Assembly: GCA_031426915.1 (NCBI GenBank)
Contig: JASJPB010000035.1
Coordinates: 1-64,000 of the forward strand
Direction: 5' to 3'
Origin: Sulfurimicrobium sp031426915
Lineage (GTDB): Bacteria > Pseudomonadota > Gammaproteobacteria > Burkholderiales > Sulfuricellaceae
DNA length: 64,000 nt
In this document: one piece after another, positions 18,491 through 27,448 of the stretch
Layout of the letters: each line of letters starts with the position of its first letter
Numbering within the stretch: the first letter of the stretch is position 1
Notes under the pieces: model-generated
Databases searched by the model: none
What the model was told of the DNA's origin: nothing
Seen by the model: only the letters and a program-made list of their open reading frames with translations
Made by a program: the position numbers and the translations under genes

Positions 18491-19189
18491 ATGCAGATGA
18501 CACTATCCATCATCATTCCCATGCTGAACGAAGCCGCGAGCATCAGGCATACCCTGCTCGCCCTGCAAGGCTTGCGCCGGGACGGGCACGAAGTGGTCGT
18601 GGTGGACGGCGGCAGCACTGACGCCAGCCCGGCCCTGGCCCAGCCGCTCGCCGACCTGGTGCTGCATGCCCCGCCCGGCCGGGCGCAACAGATGAATGCG
18701 GGCGCGCAGCACGCCCGGGGCAACACCCTGCTGTTCCTGCATGCCGATACCCGGCTGCCGCAAGATGCGCCCAGACTCATTGCCGAGGGCATGAAGAAAC
18801 GCGGGAAAAGCTGGGGGCGTTTCGACCTGCGCCTCTCCGGCAGCCACCCGCTGCTGCGCCTGGTGGGCTTCATGATCAACCTGCGCTCACGTCTTTCCGG
18901 CATCGCCGGTGGCGATCAGGGCATCTTCGTCACCAAATTCCTGTTCTGCATTGCGGGCGGATTTCCTGAAATCGGACTGATGGAGGACATCGCCTTGTGC
19001 CGTCGCCTCAAACAGCGCTGCGGCGCGCCCCTGTGCCTGCGCGACCGGGTCACCACTTCCAGCCGGCGCTGGGAGCAAAACGGGATTCTGCGCACCATGC
19101 TGCTGATGTGGAGTTTGCGTCTGGCATACGCGCTGGGGGCCGACCCGGAGCGTCTGGCGCGGATTTACGCCGGGCAGAAGATGCGATGA
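18491..19189 (+). CDS. Family 2 glycosyltransferase (TIGR04283-like, ArsS-associated)
   Basis: Protein of about 232 residues with GT2 features: SIIIPMLNEAASI at the N-terminus, the nucleotide-sugar binding VVVDGGSTDAS, and the metal-binding LFLHADTRLP. A C-terminal helical part contains GGDQGIFV and the acceptor-side LMEDIALCRR. It starts 11 bp after arsS; ATG at 18497 is an equally good start. The family is usually found with ArsS. The 4-bp overlap with the next gene (ATGA) shows coupling. Confidence 0.87.
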   Translation: MQMTLSIIIPMLNEAASIRHTLLALQGLRRDGHEVVVVDGGSTDASPALAQPLADLVLHAPPGRAQQMNAGAQHARGNTLLFLHADTRLPQDAPRLIAEGMKKRGKSWGRFDLRLSGSHPLLRLVGFMINLRSRLSGIAGGDQGIFVTKFLFCIAGGFPEIGLMEDIALCRRLKQRCGAPLCLRDRVTTSSRRWEQNGILRTMLLMWSLRLAYALGADPERLARIYAGQKMR

Positions 19190-19863
19190 GCGCCCCCGAC
19201 TGTCCCGTCATGGTCTTCGCCAAGGCGCCGCAACCGGGCCAGGTCAAGACGCGCCTGATCCCGATGCTGGGCAAGGCCGGCGCTGCCATCCTGCACCGGA
19301 GCCTGCTGTGGCAAACCCTGGCCACCGCCTCCGACTCGGGCTGCGGACCGGTGCGGCTATGGTGCGCGCCCTCGCCGGAACACCCGTTTTTCAGACGCTG
19401 CGCCAGGAAATTCAGGGTTACGCTACACCAGCAATGCGACGGCGATCTTGGCGCCAGAATGGCTCATGCCTTCGCGACCACCCTTGCCCGCGCGCCCTGC
19501 GCACTGGTCATCGGAGCCGACAGCCCCAGCCTTGGCCCCGCCGATCTGCGGCAGGCGGCAAACGCACTGCAACAGGGCACCGATGCGGTGATCGGCCCAG
19601 CCGTGGATGGCGGCTACGTGCTGCTCGGGCTACGGCGCTTCGCGCCGGAACTGTTCCACGACATCGACTGGGGCAGCAGCCAGGTGCTGCATCAGACCCG
19701 AACCCGCCTGCGCAGCCTGGGCTGGCGCTGGCATGAATTGCCCGAGCGCTGGGATATCGACCGGCCGGAAGACATCCTGCGACTGGAAATGGCATTCCCC
19801 GACCTGAGCCCGCTGCCGGGGTTGGGAGACACTCCCGATGAACGATGTCGCCCTGTCGCATGA
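19186..19863 (+). CDS. TIGR04282-like glycosyltransferase (ArsS-associated)
   Basis: Protein of 225 residues. The N-terminus VMVFAKAPQPGQVKTRLIP is the nucleotide-binding signature of the CofC/MobA-like glycosyltransferase family. Further motifs include the GADSPSL segment and the AVDGGYVLLG segment. The chosen ATG at 19186 overlaps the previous stop by 4 bp; an upstream in-frame start at 18997 lies inside the previous gene and is rejected. With the two preceding genes it forms the arsS/glycosyltransferase module. Substrate is not known. Confidence 0.87.
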   Translation: MSAPDCPVMVFAKAPQPGQVKTRLIPMLGKAGAAILHRSLLWQTLATASDSGCGPVRLWCAPSPEHPFFRRCARKFRVTLHQQCDGDLGARMAHAFATTLARAPCALVIGADSPSLGPADLRQAANALQQGTDAVIGPAVDGGYVLLGLRRFAPELFHDIDWGSSQVLHQTRTRLRSLGWRWHELPERWDIDRPEDILRLEMAFPDLSPLPGLGDTPDERCRPVA

Positions 19864-20653
19864 AACCGCCATCCGGCTCGGTTTCTTTCTTGTAACCCTG
19901 GTCGCGATGGCGGCATGGGAGCTGGTCGCGCCGCGCCGCGCGCTCGCCACCTCGAAATCCGCGCGCTGGCGGGCAAACCTCGGCATGGTGGCGGTTGACA
20001 CGCTGGCGCTGCGCCTGCTGCTGCCCATAACGGCCGTCGGCCTGGCTGTCCTGGCGCGGGAGCATCAATGGGGCCTGTTAAACCAGCTGGCTTTACCCCG
20101 CTGGCTGGCCCTTGCCCTGGGTATCGTCGCGCTGGATTTCGTTATTTACCTGCAACACGTGATGTTCCACGCTGTTCCCGCGTTCTGGCGCCTGCACCGG
20201 GTGCACCATACCGACCTGGATTTCGACCTTACCACCGGGGTACGTTTTCACCCCATCGAAATCCTCCTTTCCATGGGCATCAAGCTGGCAGCCGTGGCGG
20301 CGCTCGGGCCGGCGCCCCTGGCGGTGATGATATTCGAGGTGCTGCTCAACGCCACCAGCCTGTTCAACCACGGCAACGTGCGGCTGCCGGCCCGGCTTGA
20401 TCGCTGGCTGCGTCTGCTGGTAGTCACGCCGGAAATGCATCGGGTCCACCATTCCATCCTGCGCCACGAGACCGACAGCAATTTCGGTTTCAACCTGCCG
20501 TGGTGGGACCGCCTGCTCGGCACCTACCGCGCCCAGCCGGAAGCCGGCCATCTGGACATGAGCATCGGATTGCCCCAGTTCCGCGACCCGGCGCGCCTGG
20601 GCCTGGGACGTTTGTTGCTCCAGCCGTTCAGTGTCGGGGGCGCACCGCAATGA
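19838..20653 (+). CDS. Sterol desaturase / fatty acid hydroxylase family membrane protein
   Basis: Integral membrane di-iron enzyme of 271 residues with four or more hydrophobic segments. Conserved histidine boxes are visible: HVMFH, HRVHH, and later HRVHH again with downstream H residues near the ILRHETDSNFGF segment. Such enzymes hydroxylate or desaturate lipids using O2. It overlaps the preceding glycosyltransferase gene by 26 bp and the following 47-codon ORF by 4 bp, so it belongs to the same operon. A lipid or arsenolipid role would fit the neighbours, but this is inference. Confidence 0.9.
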   Translation: MNDVALSHETAIRLGFFLVTLVAMAAWELVAPRRALATSKSARWRANLGMVAVDTLALRLLLPITAVGLAVLAREHQWGLLNQLALPRWLALALGIVALDFVIYLQHVMFHAVPAFWRLHRVHHTDLDFDLTTGVRFHPIEILLSMGIKLAAVAALGPAPLAVMIFEVLLNATSLFNHGNVRLPARLDRWLRLLVVTPEMHRVHHSILRHETDSNFGFNLPWWDRLLGTYRAQPEAGHLDMSIGLPQFRDPARLGLGRLLLQPFSVGGAPQ

Positions 20654-20793
20654 AAGCCCTTGCCGATGGCGGGAAGCCGCTGACCTTTCCCGGGATTGCC
20701 GGCGTGGCCATCATGACCGACACGGACAACACAGGGGAAGCTGCAACCGCCCATTACGGCGACATCGTTTTCAAACAGGGCGGCGGGCCTTGA
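20650..20793 (+). CDS. 47-residue hypothetical protein coupled to the desaturase gene
   Basis: The ATG overlaps the desaturase stop in an ATGA arrangement. The product runs MKALADGGKPLTFPGIAGVA and ends GDIVFKQGGGP. No signal peptide, membrane span or known domain is seen. It is followed 11 bp later by the molybdoenzyme gene. The overlap supports translation, but the frame is short and could be a decayed remnant. Confidence 0.45.
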   Translation: MKALADGGKPLTFPGIAGVAIMTDTDNTGEAATAHYGDIVFKQGGGP

Positions 20794-20804
20794 AAGGAAT
20801 TGCA

Positions 20805-21872
20805 ATGGAACCCATCGAAAACAGAAGACATTTTCTGAAAAATATCGGCATCGGCACGGCCGGCCTGGGCTTGGGCATTTCCATGCTGAGCCTTATCTAC
20901 CAGCGCGAGGCGGCAGCCGTGGGCGAACAAGGCCACGAATTCCACATGAAAGGGACGGTCGATTTCAAGGGTTTTTCCGCCAGGGAAATCACCCCTAACG
21001 ACGAATTCTACGTCACCAGTTATTCGTCGCGGGTGCCAGACATCGATCCGGCGAAGTATCGCCTGCGCATCGACGGCATGGCAGGCAAGCCCTACGTACT
21101 CACCCTCGATGAACTGTCCGCGATGCAGGACAAGGCGGAATACGTCACCCTGGAATGCATCGGCAACCCGGTCGGCGGCGACGCCATCGGCAACGCTTTC
21201 TGGGAAGGCGTGTCGCTGGCAAGAATACTGAAACAGGCGCAACCGGGCGCGGGGCTGGTCAAGATCGCCTTCCATGCCGAGGACGGCTACAGCGACAGCA
21301 TCCCCTACGACCTCGCCCTGTCCGGCGACGTTTTCCTGGCCTTGCGCATGAACGGGGAAGCCCTGCCTCCGGTGCACGGCTACCCGCTACGCGTCATCGC
21401 ACCCGGCATCTACGGCATGAAAAACGTGAAATGGCTATCCCGGATCGAACTGCTCGATCACGATTTCAAGGGCTACTGGGAAAAACGCGGCTGGTCCGAC
21501 GAGGCGGTGATCCCCATCAAGTCCCAGATCCTGATGCCCATGAACGGAAAGACCATCCCGCCCGGGCATTACGTCATCGGCGGCATCGCCTTCGCCGGCA
21601 GGCACGGCATCAGCCAGGTCCAGGTCTCGCTCGACGACGGCAAGACCTGGCAGGCCGCCGAGCTGAAGCCGCCGCTCTCGCGCTGGGCATGGACCCTGTG
21701 GCGCTACGACTGGATGCCGGAACGGGCGGGAAACTTCAGCATCCGGGTACGCGGCAAGGATAAAGCGGGAAACACGCAGGAGTCGCCCTCCCTGTTCGCC
21801 CGGCTTACGGGCAGCTTTCCCGATGGCGCCAAGGGCGTGCACGGCGTGAACGTGACGGTGAGGAAGGGGTGA
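20805..21872 (+). CDS. Tat-exported sulfite oxidase-family molybdoenzyme
   Basis: Protein of 355 residues. A twin-arginine signal (RRHFLKNIG) is followed by a hydrophobic stretch ending near residue 38, so the mature enzyme is periplasmic. The Mo-cofactor domain has C118 in LECIGNPVGG, the position that binds molybdenum in sulfite oxidases. A C-terminal immunoglobulin-like dimerisation domain follows (VQVSLDDGKTWQAAEL). It resembles SorA/SoxC-type sulfite dehydrogenases more than MsrP, but no cytochrome subunit is next to it. The ribosome site AAAGGAAT fits the ATG at 20805. The start given by longer frames lies inside the upstream genes. Confidence 0.87.
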   Translation: MEPIENRRHFLKNIGIGTAGLGLGISMLSLIYQREAAAVGEQGHEFHMKGTVDFKGFSAREITPNDEFYVTSYSSRVPDIDPAKYRLRIDGMAGKPYVLTLDELSAMQDKAEYVTLECIGNPVGGDAIGNAFWEGVSLARILKQAQPGAGLVKIAFHAEDGYSDSIPYDLALSGDVFLALRMNGEALPPVHGYPLRVIAPGIYGMKNVKWLSRIELLDHDFKGYWEKRGWSDEAVIPIKSQILMPMNGKTIPPGHYVIGGIAFAGRHGISQVQVSLDDGKTWQAAELKPPLSRWAWTLWRYDWMPERAGNFSIRVRGKDKAGNTQESPSLFARLTGSFPDGAKGVHGVNVTVRKG

Positions 21873-21902
21873 TTGACCCGTTGCGGCCTATCACCATGCG
21901 GC

Positions 21903-24458
21903 TCAAACATATCCAAAAGCAGCGGAAACAGGCTTCCTGTTCTCTCTGGAAGCTGCGGCCCGGATGAATTTCAAGGCATCTTCGGCCGGCAGGGGCTTGC
22001 TGAAGAGGTAACCTTGCAGGTAATCGCACTGGTGCTGGACCAGGAAGTCGCGCTGGCCTTCAGTTTCGACACCTTCGGCAATCACCGCCAGGCCAAGGTT
22101 GTGCGCCAGGGCCAGGGTGGCGGCGCTGATTTCGGCATCGCTCGGGTCGGTTTCGATATCGCGGACGAAGGTCCGGTCGAGCTTCAGTACCTGGATGGGC
22201 AGGCGCTTGAGGTAGGAGAGCGAGGAATAACCGGTGCCGAAATCGTCGATGGCGAGGGAGATGCCGAGCTCGCGCAGGGCCTGCAGCTGGCTGATGGCGC
22301 GTTCCGGGTTTTCCATGGCAACCGATTCGGTGATTTCCAGTTCCAGATCGCTGCCTTTCAGGCCATGGCGTTTCAACAGGAGCGCCACGGACTGCACCAG
22401 GTCGGGGGAACGCAGCTGCTGTGCGGAGAGGTTGACCGCCATGCATATGCCTTCGATCCCTTCCGCATGCCAAACGCTCAGTTGCTGACAGGCCTCCTCC
22501 ATCACCCAGCTGCCCAGGGTTTCGATCAGGCCGGAATCTTCCGCGACAGGGATGAACTTGAGCGGCGGGATGTCGCCGAGCCTTGGGTGACGCCAGCGCG
22601 CCAGCGCCTCGACGCCGCTGATTCTGCCATCACGGGCACACACCTGCGGCTGGTAGTGCAGATGCAGCTGGTCTTCGCGTAGCGCCAGTCGCAAGTCATT
22701 CTCCAGCCCCAAGCGCTCGCTGGCGGCAGCATTCATGGCCGCGGTGAAGTATTGGAGATTGTTCCGGCCACGTTCCTTGGCGTGGTACATGGCTGTGTCG
22801 GCATTCTTCATCAGGGTCGGCACGTCTTCGCCATCGTTCGGGAAGACCGCGATGCCGATGCTGGGGCTGGAGTGCAGTTCGTTGCTTTCGATGCTATAGG
22901 GCTGGCCAAGCGCACGCAGGATCTTTTCGGCGAGTGGGGCGGCATCCATGTTATATCTCATGCCGGTGAGCACGACGACGAACTCGTCGCCACCCAGGCG
23001 CGCGACGATGTCGCTGTCACGTACGCTGTCCCGCAGCCGCCTGGCGACTTCGATCAGCAACAGATCGCCGACATGATGACCCAGGGTGTCGTTGATGGTC
23101 TTGAAGCGATCCATGTCGATGAAGATAACCGCCGCGCGCAAGTCGTCGCGGTGGGCGGAGAGCAGGGCCTGATCGAGGCGGTTTTCCAGGTTGTAACGGT
23201 TGATCAGGCCGGTGAGGGGGTCGTGATGGGCGAGATAATCGATGCGCGCCTCGTTCGCCTTGCGCTCGCTGATGTCGGAAAAGCTTGCGATGTAGAACAT
23301 GAGGGCCTGCTCCGCATTGCGGATGGCGGAAATAGAGGCCCACTTGGGATACACCTCTCCCGTCTTTTTCCGGTCCCAAAGCTCGCCGCCCCAAAATCCA
23401 TTGTCCTGCAGGCAGCGCCACATCTCCTCATATACGACCCTGGGCGTCTTGCCGCTCCCGAGCATCTTGGGATCCTTGTCCAGGACTTCGTCGAGGCTGT
23501 ATCCGGTTTGCGCGGTGAAGGTGGCGTTGGCTTTGACGATTCGATTAAAACGATCCGAGATCAGCATGGCCTCGCCGCTGCTGTCGAAAGCGTTGGCATA
23601 CAGGCGCAGCTCTTCGGCTACCGTCTCGGCATCTTCACGGGCCTGTTCCAACTCGCCACGCCCGCGTGCGATGTTCTCGACCATGCCTCGCATGGCATTG
23701 GTGAGCTGCCCCACCTCGTCCCTGGCGTCTGAAGCAAGGTGATTCGAAAGGTCGCCAGCGGCGATCCGCTGCGACCATGCCAGCAGATCACCAATCCGTA
23801 CGCTGGCCTGCCGCGAAACATAGAAGGCCATGCCGAGGAGCAGGGCACCCCCCAGGATGCCAATGGCAATGGTCATTTGCAGATTGTGATTGGCTGCGGC
23901 GACGAGATCCACGCGGCTGGCGGCAACTTCTTCGAAGGTGTCTCGTGTCAGGGTTTGCACGGCCTTCTGGATGTTCATGAGGTGCTGACTTTCGACCTGG
24001 GTCAGGACCTCGAAGGCTGATTCCTTTTCGAACTCGGCGCTGAGCCGTATGGCGTCGGCGATGCCTGCCAGGTACGCCGGGATGGCGTTGCGCAGGATGA
24101 CGGCCTCCTGTTTTGCAGCTTGGTGCGCGGGCATGTCGCGCTCGGAAATGGCCGGCAAATAGGATTTGAACTGTTGCCCGATGCTGTCCAGATCGGTTCC
24201 GATCTGGTTCATGTCTTGCGCGCTTTCACTGGCGAGATGCTTGAGGCTCAAGGCCCGTATATTGGTGACGCCCTTTTCGATGTCCTGCAGGATTTTGAGA
24301 CGCTCACTGCCAGAAGAGTACATCTCACCCAGGGCCCCGACGGAATTCTCCAGCGCGAAGGCGGAGACGACGATGGCGCTGACGCTGATGATTCCGACCA
24401 CGACCATCGGGATGATCAGTTGCTGGAACAGTGAGCAATTCCTGAAGTGACGGAACAT
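21903..24458 (-). CDS. Membrane HAMP-PAS-GGDEF-EAL bifunctional c-di-GMP protein
   Basis: Protein of 851 residues. A membrane segment at about 14-34, a four-helix-type periplasmic sensor to about 190, a second membrane span, then HAMP (about 215-270), PAS (about 290-395), GGDEF (about 410-575) and EAL (about 590-840). Both catalytic signatures are intact: RLGGDEFVVVL and GVEALARWRHP, with DDFGTGYSSL and AEGVET later. It could make or break c-di-GMP depending on signal. A ModA-like periplasmic binding protein gene lies 56 bp upstream on the same strand. It is convergent with the molybdoenzyme gene (30-bp gap). Confidence 0.92.
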   Translation of the reverse strand: MFRHFRNCSLFQQLIIPMVVVGIISVSAIVVSAFALENSVGALGEMYSSGSERLKILQDIEKGVTNIRALSLKHLASESAQDMNQIGTDLDSIGQQFKSYLPAISERDMPAHQAAKQEAVILRNAIPAYLAGIADAIRLSAEFEKESAFEVLTQVESQHLMNIQKAVQTLTRDTFEEVAASRVDLVAAANHNLQMTIAIGILGGALLLGMAFYVSRQASVRIGDLLAWSQRIAAGDLSNHLASDARDEVGQLTNAMRGMVENIARGRGELEQAREDAETVAEELRLYANAFDSSGEAMLISDRFNRIVKANATFTAQTGYSLDEVLDKDPKMLGSGKTPRVVYEEMWRCLQDNGFWGGELWDRKKTGEVYPKWASISAIRNAEQALMFYIASFSDISERKANEARIDYLAHHDPLTGLINRYNLENRLDQALLSAHRDDLRAAVIFIDMDRFKTINDTLGHHVGDLLLIEVARRLRDSVRDSDIVARLGGDEFVVVLTGMRYNMDAAPLAEKILRALGQPYSIESNELHSSPSIGIAVFPNDGEDVPTLMKNADTAMYHAKERGRNNLQYFTAAMNAAASERLGLENDLRLALREDQLHLHYQPQVCARDGRISGVEALARWRHPRLGDIPPLKFIPVAEDSGLIETLGSWVMEEACQQLSVWHAEGIEGICMAVNLSAQQLRSPDLVQSVALLLKRHGLKGSDLELEITESVAMENPERAISQLQALRELGISLAIDDFGTGYSSLSYLKRLPIQVLKLDRTFVRDIETDPSDAEISAATLALAHNLGLAVIAEGVETEGQRDFLVQHQCDYLQGYLFSKPLPAEDALKFIRAAASRENRKPVSAAFGYV

Positions 24459-24514
24459 TTAGCCCCGACTGCCGTGCATGATTGAAGCTCGTGGCAATGT
24501 AGGCAACAGATGGA

Positions 24515-25285
24515 TCAACGCGCGCTCACATCAAAGCCTTCGGCTTGAAATATGTTCTTGACGGCATTGCTTTGCATGAAATTGAGAAAGTCCGTGACTT
24601 CCGTGTTGCCTGCCGAGGCCTTGAGTGGCGCCATGAAATAGCGAATGGGTTTATGCAGGTTTTTTTTGACCGCGTGCAGCTGCCGCAGCTGATCGGTCAG
24701 ATTGGTCCCGAACAATATGCCGACCGTGCTGGCGCTGGATGTGGCGAGCGAGTCGGCCAGCAACTCGATGTTCTTTCGCGTTTGAATCTTGTCCTTGACC
24801 CGGTCCCACAATCCCGAGGCTTCGAGCGCTTCTTTTGCGTGGCGGCCAAACGGCGCGGTGCTGGGGTCTCCGATGAGGATGGTGGTGACCTTGTCTGAGG
24901 CCAGATCCTGCCAATCCAGACGTTGTATCGGGCTATTCTTCGGAGCTGCCACGACCAGGGCATTACCCCAGGGGCTCGTGACCCGGTTGCGGGTAACGAG
25001 GCCATTGTCGATGGCAAAATCCATCCATTCCTGGTCGGCGGAAACAAAAATGTCTGCACTCAACGCGCCACCCCTCAGTCCCTTGGCGAGCAGTCCGGAC
25101 GACTTGCAGAGAAAGGTGAATTGAACGCTGTGGCTGGCGCGATACAAATCCCCGACCTTGTTCATGGCATCGCAGGTCGAATTGGCCACCACCAGTTTCA
25201 GCTCGCCTGCCAGCGCAATTGGAAAGAAGGAGGTGGCAGCGAACAAGGATAATGAAATGAACAGCCAATGACGAAATGCATGCAT
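24515..25285 (-). CDS. ModA-like periplasmic oxyanion-binding protein
   Basis: Secreted protein of 256 residues. Starting at ATG 25285 (AGGG upstream) gives a clean signal peptide with cleavage near IALAG. The mature part is of the molybdate-binding ModA class (VANSTCDAMNKVGDLY, SADIFVSADQEWMDFA, GDPSTAPFGRHAKEAL). No modB or modC is near. The gene sits directly upstream of a sensory GGDEF/EAL gene, so it may present an anion ligand to that receptor rather than feed a transporter. A longer start at 25327 lacks a ribosome site. Confidence 0.82.
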   Translation of the reverse strand: MHAFRHWLFISLSLFAATSFFPIALAGELKLVVANSTCDAMNKVGDLYRASHSVQFTFLCKSSGLLAKGLRGGALSADIFVSADQEWMDFAIDNGLVTRNRVTSPWGNALVVAAPKNSPIQRLDWQDLASDKVTTILIGDPSTAPFGRHAKEALEASGLWDRVKDKIQTRKNIELLADSLATSSASTVGILFGTNLTDQLRQLHAVKKNLHKPIRYFMAPLKASAGNTEVTDFLNFMQSNAVKNIFQAEGFDVSAR

Positions 25286-25591
25286 CTTGTCAGCCCTTCT
25301 TGAAAAACCTGCTGAATTATCATTCATTGATTTTCGAATAAATTGTTCTTAGGATGCCGCGCTGGAAACCCAATCTGCATTTTTTATTGTACAGATTTCG
25401 TATGCGACCGTCTCATTTCATCGCGGGCCGCCAATTCAGGTCTGAGTCACGACACATGGGACGGAAGCGCACGCGCCCAGCAAAAGGCTGATGATTAGGG
25501 CAATAACCCGGCAGCCGTCATGGCATTTCCGTTGAAAAATTTTGTGACCCGACAGGAGCCATTCGGCATCGACCTTCAATACAATAGAGCC

Positions 25592-26170
25592 ATGACAATA
25601 CGATCCGTTCCCCTGCTTGCGTTCCTTGCCCTTTGCGGCTCCGCCGCCGCCTTCGAATTACCGTTCGCCGCCCGCGTCCAGCCCGCCATCGCCACGAGCG
25701 GGACGGTGCAAGTCGCCTTCTCCCCTGAAGACGATGCGGGTGAAATTATCGTCCAGGCCATTCGCGGCGCAAAAAAGCAGGTTCTGGTGCAGGCTTTCAG
25801 CTTCACCCACCGCAAGATTGCCGAGGCGCTGATCGAGGCCAGGCGCCGCGGGGTGGAGGTGCAACTTATTGCAGACAGGGAGCAGGTAAAAAGAATGGAG
25901 CGTGGTCTCGTGCCGCAAATCGCCGCCGATGGGGTCCCCACTTTCATCGATTCAGATCATGACAGCGCGCATAGCAAGATCATGATCATAGACGCCGGCA
26001 CGGCCCAGGCAGCGGTCATCACCGGCAGCTTCAATTTCACCCACGCCGCTCAATACAAGAATGCCGAGAACCTGCTCCTGTTCCGCGGCAACCCGCAGCT
26101 CACCCAGGCTTATCTTGCCAACTGGCAGCGTCACCGCGCGCACTCCAGACCGTTCGAAGCGCATCGTTGA
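25592..26170 (+). CDS. Secreted phospholipase D-family nuclease-like protein
   Basis: Protein of 192 residues with one HKD motif (HSKIMIID, followed by GSFNFTHAAQ). Single-motif proteins of this kind (Nuc/BfiL-like) dimerise and act as phosphodiesterases, commonly nucleases. The ATG at 25592 gives a signal peptide ending near AAAFE; the longer start at 25520 would bury it. It lies 3 bp upstream of mscS and is likely co-transcribed with it. Confidence 0.85.
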   Translation: MTIRSVPLLAFLALCGSAAAFELPFAARVQPAIATSGTVQVAFSPEDDAGEIIVQAIRGAKKQVLVQAFSFTHRKIAEALIEARRRGVEVQLIADREQVKRMERGLVPQIAADGVPTFIDSDHDSAHSKIMIIDAGTAQAAVITGSFNFTHAAQYKNAENLLLFRGNPQLTQAYLANWQRHRAHSRPFEAHR

Positions 26171-26173
26171 ACC

Positions 26174-27442
26174 ATGCAAAACACCCTGGAAATTCGTAAT
26201 CTTGTAACCGATCTCATCGTGGATCTGGAGCGAACCACTATCCAGTGGCAGCTTGCCGTGCTGGCAATCAGCCTTGGCCTGGCCTGGCTGATTACCCACG
26301 TGATCCGCAAGCAGGTGCCGGTACAGGAAGGCGCGTGGAAAATCGGGCTGGGCGGCGTGAACCGCATCATTTTCCCGCTCACCGCACTGCTGCTGGTGCT
26401 GGTGGGAAAAACCATTCTCCAGCACTGGCAGCATGTGAGCGCCATCAACATCGCAGTGCCTTTACTGCTGTCCCTGGCCCTGGTGCGGCTCGCGGTTTAC
26501 ATGCTGCGGCATATCTTCGCGCCCAGCGGCTGGCTGCAAACTTCCGAGCGCTTCATCGCCATCCTGATCTGGAGCGGGGTGGCGCTACACATCACCGGCT
26601 TCCTGCCGGAACTGCTGCAAGTGCTGGACGACTTCAACTTCCCGATCGGAAAACACAAGATTTCCCTGCTCACCATCCTGAGCGGCCTGCTTTCCATCGC
26701 CGTAACCCTGCTGGTCGCACTGTGGCTCGCCACCACCCTGGAAAAGCGGCTGATGGGCGCAGCGCATCTGGACATGAGCCTGCGCGTGGTGGTGGCAAAA
26801 TTCATCCGCGCCATGCTGGTGCTGTTTGGCGTGCTGATCGCCCTGCCCCTGGCCGGGATCGACGTCACGGTGTTGTCGGTGTTCGGCGGCGCGCTGGGCG
26901 TGGGCATCGGCTTCGGTTTGCAAAAGATCGCCAGCAACTACGTCAGCGGCTTTATCATCCTGCTCGACCGTTCGATCCGCATCGGCGACCTGGTCACCGT
27001 GGACAACCGCTACGGTACGGTATCGAACATCACTTCCCGTTATGCGGTGCTCAAGGGCATGGACGGTACCGAAGCCATCATCCCCAACGAAACCCTGATC
27101 TCTTCCACGGTGCTGAATCACTCCTACACCAGCCATGAGGTGCGGGTTGGCATTGCATTGCAGATCAGCTATGACAGCGCGCTCGAAACTGCCATGGAGA
27201 TCATGCTCGACGCGGCGCGCGATCATCCCCGCGTGATACAGGAACAGTTGCCCAAGGTGTTTTTGAAGAATTTTGGCGACAGCGGCATCGAGCTCGAACT
27301 ATCAATATGGATCAGGGATCCGGAAGAAGGTCAGCAGAACCTGCGTTCGGAAATCAATTTGCAGATCTGGAAACGCTTTCAGCAGGAGGGGATCGAAATT
27401 CCCTATCCGCATCGGGTGGTAAAACTGCTGCAGCAGGAATGA
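26174..27442 (+). CDS. MscS-type mechanosensitive channel
   Basis: Inner-membrane channel of 422 residues. About five hydrophobic segments precede the pore-lining helix (LSVFGGALGVGIGFGLQK), which is followed by the beta domain beginning VSGFIILLDRSIRIGDLVTV. The family opens on membrane tension and releases solutes during osmotic downshock. It sits between the PLD protein and a PilZ protein; gap to the latter is 6 bp, so all three may be one transcript. Confidence 0.92.
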   Translation: MQNTLEIRNLVTDLIVDLERTTIQWQLAVLAISLGLAWLITHVIRKQVPVQEGAWKIGLGGVNRIIFPLTALLLVLVGKTILQHWQHVSAINIAVPLLLSLALVRLAVYMLRHIFAPSGWLQTSERFIAILIWSGVALHITGFLPELLQVLDDFNFPIGKHKISLLTILSGLLSIAVTLLVALWLATTLEKRLMGAAHLDMSLRVVVAKFIRAMLVLFGVLIALPLAGIDVTVLSVFGGALGVGIGFGLQKIASNYVSGFIILLDRSIRIGDLVTVDNRYGTVSNITSRYAVLKGMDGTEAIIPNETLISSTVLNHSYTSHEVRVGIALQISYDSALETAMEIMLDAARDHPRVIQEQLPKVFLKNFGDSGIELELSIWIRDPEEGQQNLRSEINLQIWKRFQQEGIEIPYPHRVVKLLQQE

Positions 27443-27448
27443 TCCAGG

